Source: Pseudolysinimonas sp051954455 | GTDB taxonomy: Bacteria; Actinomycetota; Actinomycetes; Actinomycetales; Microbacteriaceae | NCBI RefSeq assembly: GCF_051954455.1 | Contig: NZ_JBQCHS010000001.1 | Span: 1 to 64,000 of the forward strand | Direction: 5' to 3' | DNA: 64,000 nt | Shown here: in pieces, positions 62,354 through 64,000 of the stretch | Layout of the letters: each line of letters starts with the position of its first letter | Numbering within the stretch: the stretch's first letter is position 1 | Notes under the pieces: generated by a model | Databases searched by the model: none | What the model was told of the DNA's origin: nothing | Seen by the model: only the letters and a program-made list of their open reading frames with translations | Program-made: the position numbers and the translations under genes

Positions 62354-62799
62354 CCGCGCTCCGGCGCGCCGAGGCGGACGACCTCGACGCGATCATGGCG
62401 ATCGAGCGCGCGACGTTCCCCGAGGACGCGTGGTCGACGTCGTCGATGCGCGCCGAGCTCGCCGGGCCGCACGGGCACTACCTCGTCGCGGTCGACGACG
62501 AGGGAGCGATCGTCGGGTACGCGGGGCTGCTCGCCCCGTCCGGATCGCGGCAGGGCGACATCCAGACGATCACGGTCGCCGAGGCGGCGCGCGGGCGCGG
62601 CATCGGGCGGGCGCTCATGGAGGCGCTGCTCGCCGAGGCCGACCACCGCGGCGTCGATGAGGTCTTCCTCGAGGTCCGCGCCGGCAACGCCATCGCGCAG
62701 CACCTCTACGCCTCCCTCGGATTCGAGCGCATCGCCGTGCGCCCGCACTACTACCAGCCCGACAACGAGGACGCGTGGGTCATGAGGAGGACGGCATGA
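62350..62799 (+). CDS. rimI: Ribosomal protein S18-alanine N-acetyltransferase RimI
   Basis: This is a 149-residue GNAT enzyme that acetylates the N-terminal Ala of S18. The acetyl-CoA loop is in VAEAARGRGIGRALMEALL, and VRAGNAIAQHLYASLGFERIAVRPHYY is the typical C-terminal end. GTG start in a 4-bp overlap with tsaB. ATGA overlap with tsaD. Other protein targets cannot be ruled out. Confidence 0.94.
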   Translation: MTALRRAEADDLDAIMAIERATFPEDAWSTSSMRAELAGPHGHYLVAVDDEGAIVGYAGLLAPSGSRQGDIQTITVAEAARGRGIGRALMEALLAEADHRGVDEVFLEVRAGNAIAQHLYASLGFERIAVRPHYYQPDNEDAWVMRRTA

Positions 62800-63857
62800 G
62801 CGACGGACCGCTGATCCTCGGGATCGAGACCAGCTGCGACGAGACCGGTGTCGGCATCGTGCGAGGCACGACGCTCCTCGCCAACGCGATCGCGTCGTCG
62901 ATGGACGAGCAAGCCCGGTACGGCGGCGTGGTCCCGGAGATCGCCGCGCGGGCGCATCTCGAGGCGATGCAGCCCACGCTCGACGCGGCGCTGGCGGAGG
63001 CCGGGGTCGCCCTCGGCGACGTCGACGCGATCGCCGTGACGAGCGGGCCCGGGCTCGCAGGGGCGCTCATGGTCGGAGTCGGCGCCGCGAAGGCGCTCGC
63101 GATCGCGCTCGGCAAGCCGCTCTACGCGGTCAACCATCTCGTGGGACACGTGGGCGTCGACCTGCTCCGGCCCGCCGAGGAGGGCGGCGGGGAGCTGGAG
63201 CTCCCGACCGTCGCGCTCCTCGTCTCCGGCGGGCACACCTCGCTCCTGCTCGTCCGCGACCTGCTCGACGACGTGGAGCTCCTGGGCGAGACGGTCGACG
63301 ACGCCGCGGGCGAGGCGTTCGACAAGGTCGCCCGGCTGCTCGGGCTCCCGTACCCCGGCGGACCGCAGATCGACCGCGCGGCGGCGAGCGGCGATCCGAC
63401 GGCCATCGCGTTCCCGCGCGGGCTCACCGCCGCGAAGGATCAGGCCGCGCACCGTTTCGACTTCTCCTTCTCGGGGCTGAAGACGGCGGTCGCGCGCCAC
63501 GTCGAGCAGTGCCGCGCCCGCGGCGAGGAGGTGCCGGTGGCCGACGTCGCGGCCTCGTTCCGCGAGGCGGTCGTCGACGTCCTGACGGCGAAGGCGATCG
63601 CGGCGTGCCGGGAGCTCGGCGTCCCGCGGCTCATGCTCGGCGGCGGCGTCGTCGCCAACGCGCGGCTGCGGGAGGTCGCGGCCGAGCGCGCCGCGGCGGC
63701 GGGGATCGCGCTCCGGATCCCGCCGTTCGCCCTCTGCACCGACAACGGCGCGATGATCGCGGCCGTCGGCGCGCAGCTCGTCGCGGCCGGCCGCGCCCCG
63801 TCGTCGTGGGACGTCGGGGCGGACTCGACGCTGCCGGCCACCGTCGTCCAAGCCTGA
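62796..63857 (+). CDS. tsaD: tRNA t6A threonylcarbamoyltransferase TsaD
   Basis: This 353-residue catalytic subunit moves threonylcarbamoyl onto A37 of ANN-decoding tRNAs. It begins LILGIETSCDETGVGIV. The metal HxxxH is in YAVNHLVGHVGV, and ALLVSGGHTSLLL, FDFSFSGLKTAV and LMLGGGVVANARLR are all present. The ATG at 62796 has GAGGAGGA upstream and overlaps rimI. An upstream in-frame ATG at 62775 is less likely. Confidence 0.97.
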   Translation: MSDGPLILGIETSCDETGVGIVRGTTLLANAIASSMDEQARYGGVVPEIAARAHLEAMQPTLDAALAEAGVALGDVDAIAVTSGPGLAGALMVGVGAAKALAIALGKPLYAVNHLVGHVGVDLLRPAEEGGGELELPTVALLVSGGHTSLLLVRDLLDDVELLGETVDDAAGEAFDKVARLLGLPYPGGPQIDRAAASGDPTAIAFPRGLTAAKDQAAHRFDFSFSGLKTAVARHVEQCRARGEEVPVADVAASFREAVVDVLTAKAIAACRELGVPRLMLGGGVVANARLREVAAERAAAAGIALRIPPFALCTDNGAMIAAVGAQLVAAGRAPSSWDVGADSTLPATVVQA

Positions 63858-63900
63858 GCAGGGCTCGACGCCGTCGGCCCCGTGGTGCAGGCTGGGGGCA

Positions 63901-64000
63901 TGAGCGACCCGACGACGCCCGTTCCGCCGCCCTCCGACGACGCCCCGGCGTCGGTGCCGCCGGCCTCCCCGCCGACACCGCCGCCGGCTCCCGCCGCGCC
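63901..64000 (+). CDS. Proline-rich protein, N-terminal fragment cut by the window end
   Basis: An open frame starts at ATG 63901 with MSDPTTPVPPPSDDAP and runs on as Pro/Ala/Ser-rich sequence to the last base. CAGGCT 8 nt before the start is a weak -10-like box. Such tails often precede a membrane domain in actinobacteria, but nothing in the 33 visible residues shows a function. Confidence 0.5.

Overview
This window reads as chromosome of a high-GC Gram-positive actinobacterium of the order Micrococcales, most likely family Microbacteriaceae. The grounds are the strong G/C third-position bias, many GTG starts, very tight ATGA/GTGA/TGATG gene overlaps, a ribosomal-protein superoperon from which rpsN, rpsD and map are missing, ribosomal proteins with long Lys/Ala/Pro-rich or acidic tails, and repeated leaderless-type promoters with a TANNNT box ending 5 to 9 nt before the start codon. 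The assignment is inferred from sequence reading only.

Positions 1-27641 form an accessory sugar island. It opens with a LacI-type repressor and a monosaccharide ABC importer (mmsA, mmsB, chvE type) that share one operator type. A leftward operon follows with xylose isomerase, xylulokinase and a polyol dehydrogenase, divergent from a LacI-type and a ROK-type regulator and a GH1 beta-glycosidase. Next is an arabinoside module: LacI regulator, solute-binding protein, two permeases and a GH51 arabinofuranosidase, with ACAACGTTGT-type operators in front of both regulator and transporter and no ATPase of its own. The rest of the island holds a TIM-barrel isomerase/epimerase with a 3-hydroxyacyl-CoA-dehydrogenase-like enzyme, a saccharopine-dehydrogenase-like protein, a Bcr/CflA exporter, a PH-domain membrane protein, and a two-domain Gfo/Idh/MocA plus aldo/keto reductase fusion followed by its probable LacI regulator. 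A 30-bp perfect palindrome lies in the divergent promoter region in front of the fusion gene.

Positions 27668-34690 hold tRNA-Ser(GGA), the 4.5S SRP RNA, a frame-shifted wall-anchored surface protein with an LAETG sorting signal, dnaX, recR, a phosphomannomutase-like HAD phosphatase and aspartate kinase with a probable internal start for a beta subunit.

Positions 34691-50200 are the S10-spc-alpha ribosomal superoperon with secY, adk, infA and rpoA, ending at a strong terminator after rplQ. A polymerase-domain protein and an ATP-dependent DNA ligase, the usual NHEJ enzyme types, then sit convergently between rplQ and truA. The housekeeping run continues with truA, rplM, rpsI, glmM, a deazaflavin-type reductase, an SGNH hydrolase, coaA (opposite strand), glmS, acpS, alr and the t6A/RimI cluster tsaE-tsaB-rimI-tsaD, and ends in a truncated proline-rich reading frame.

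The most distinctive elements are the Gfo/Idh/MocA-AKR fusion with its giant palindrome, the three separable LacI operator systems, the ATPase-less arabinoside importer, the repair pair embedded in the ribosomal region and the recurrent leaderless promoters. No CRISPR array, insertion sequence or prophage was seen.
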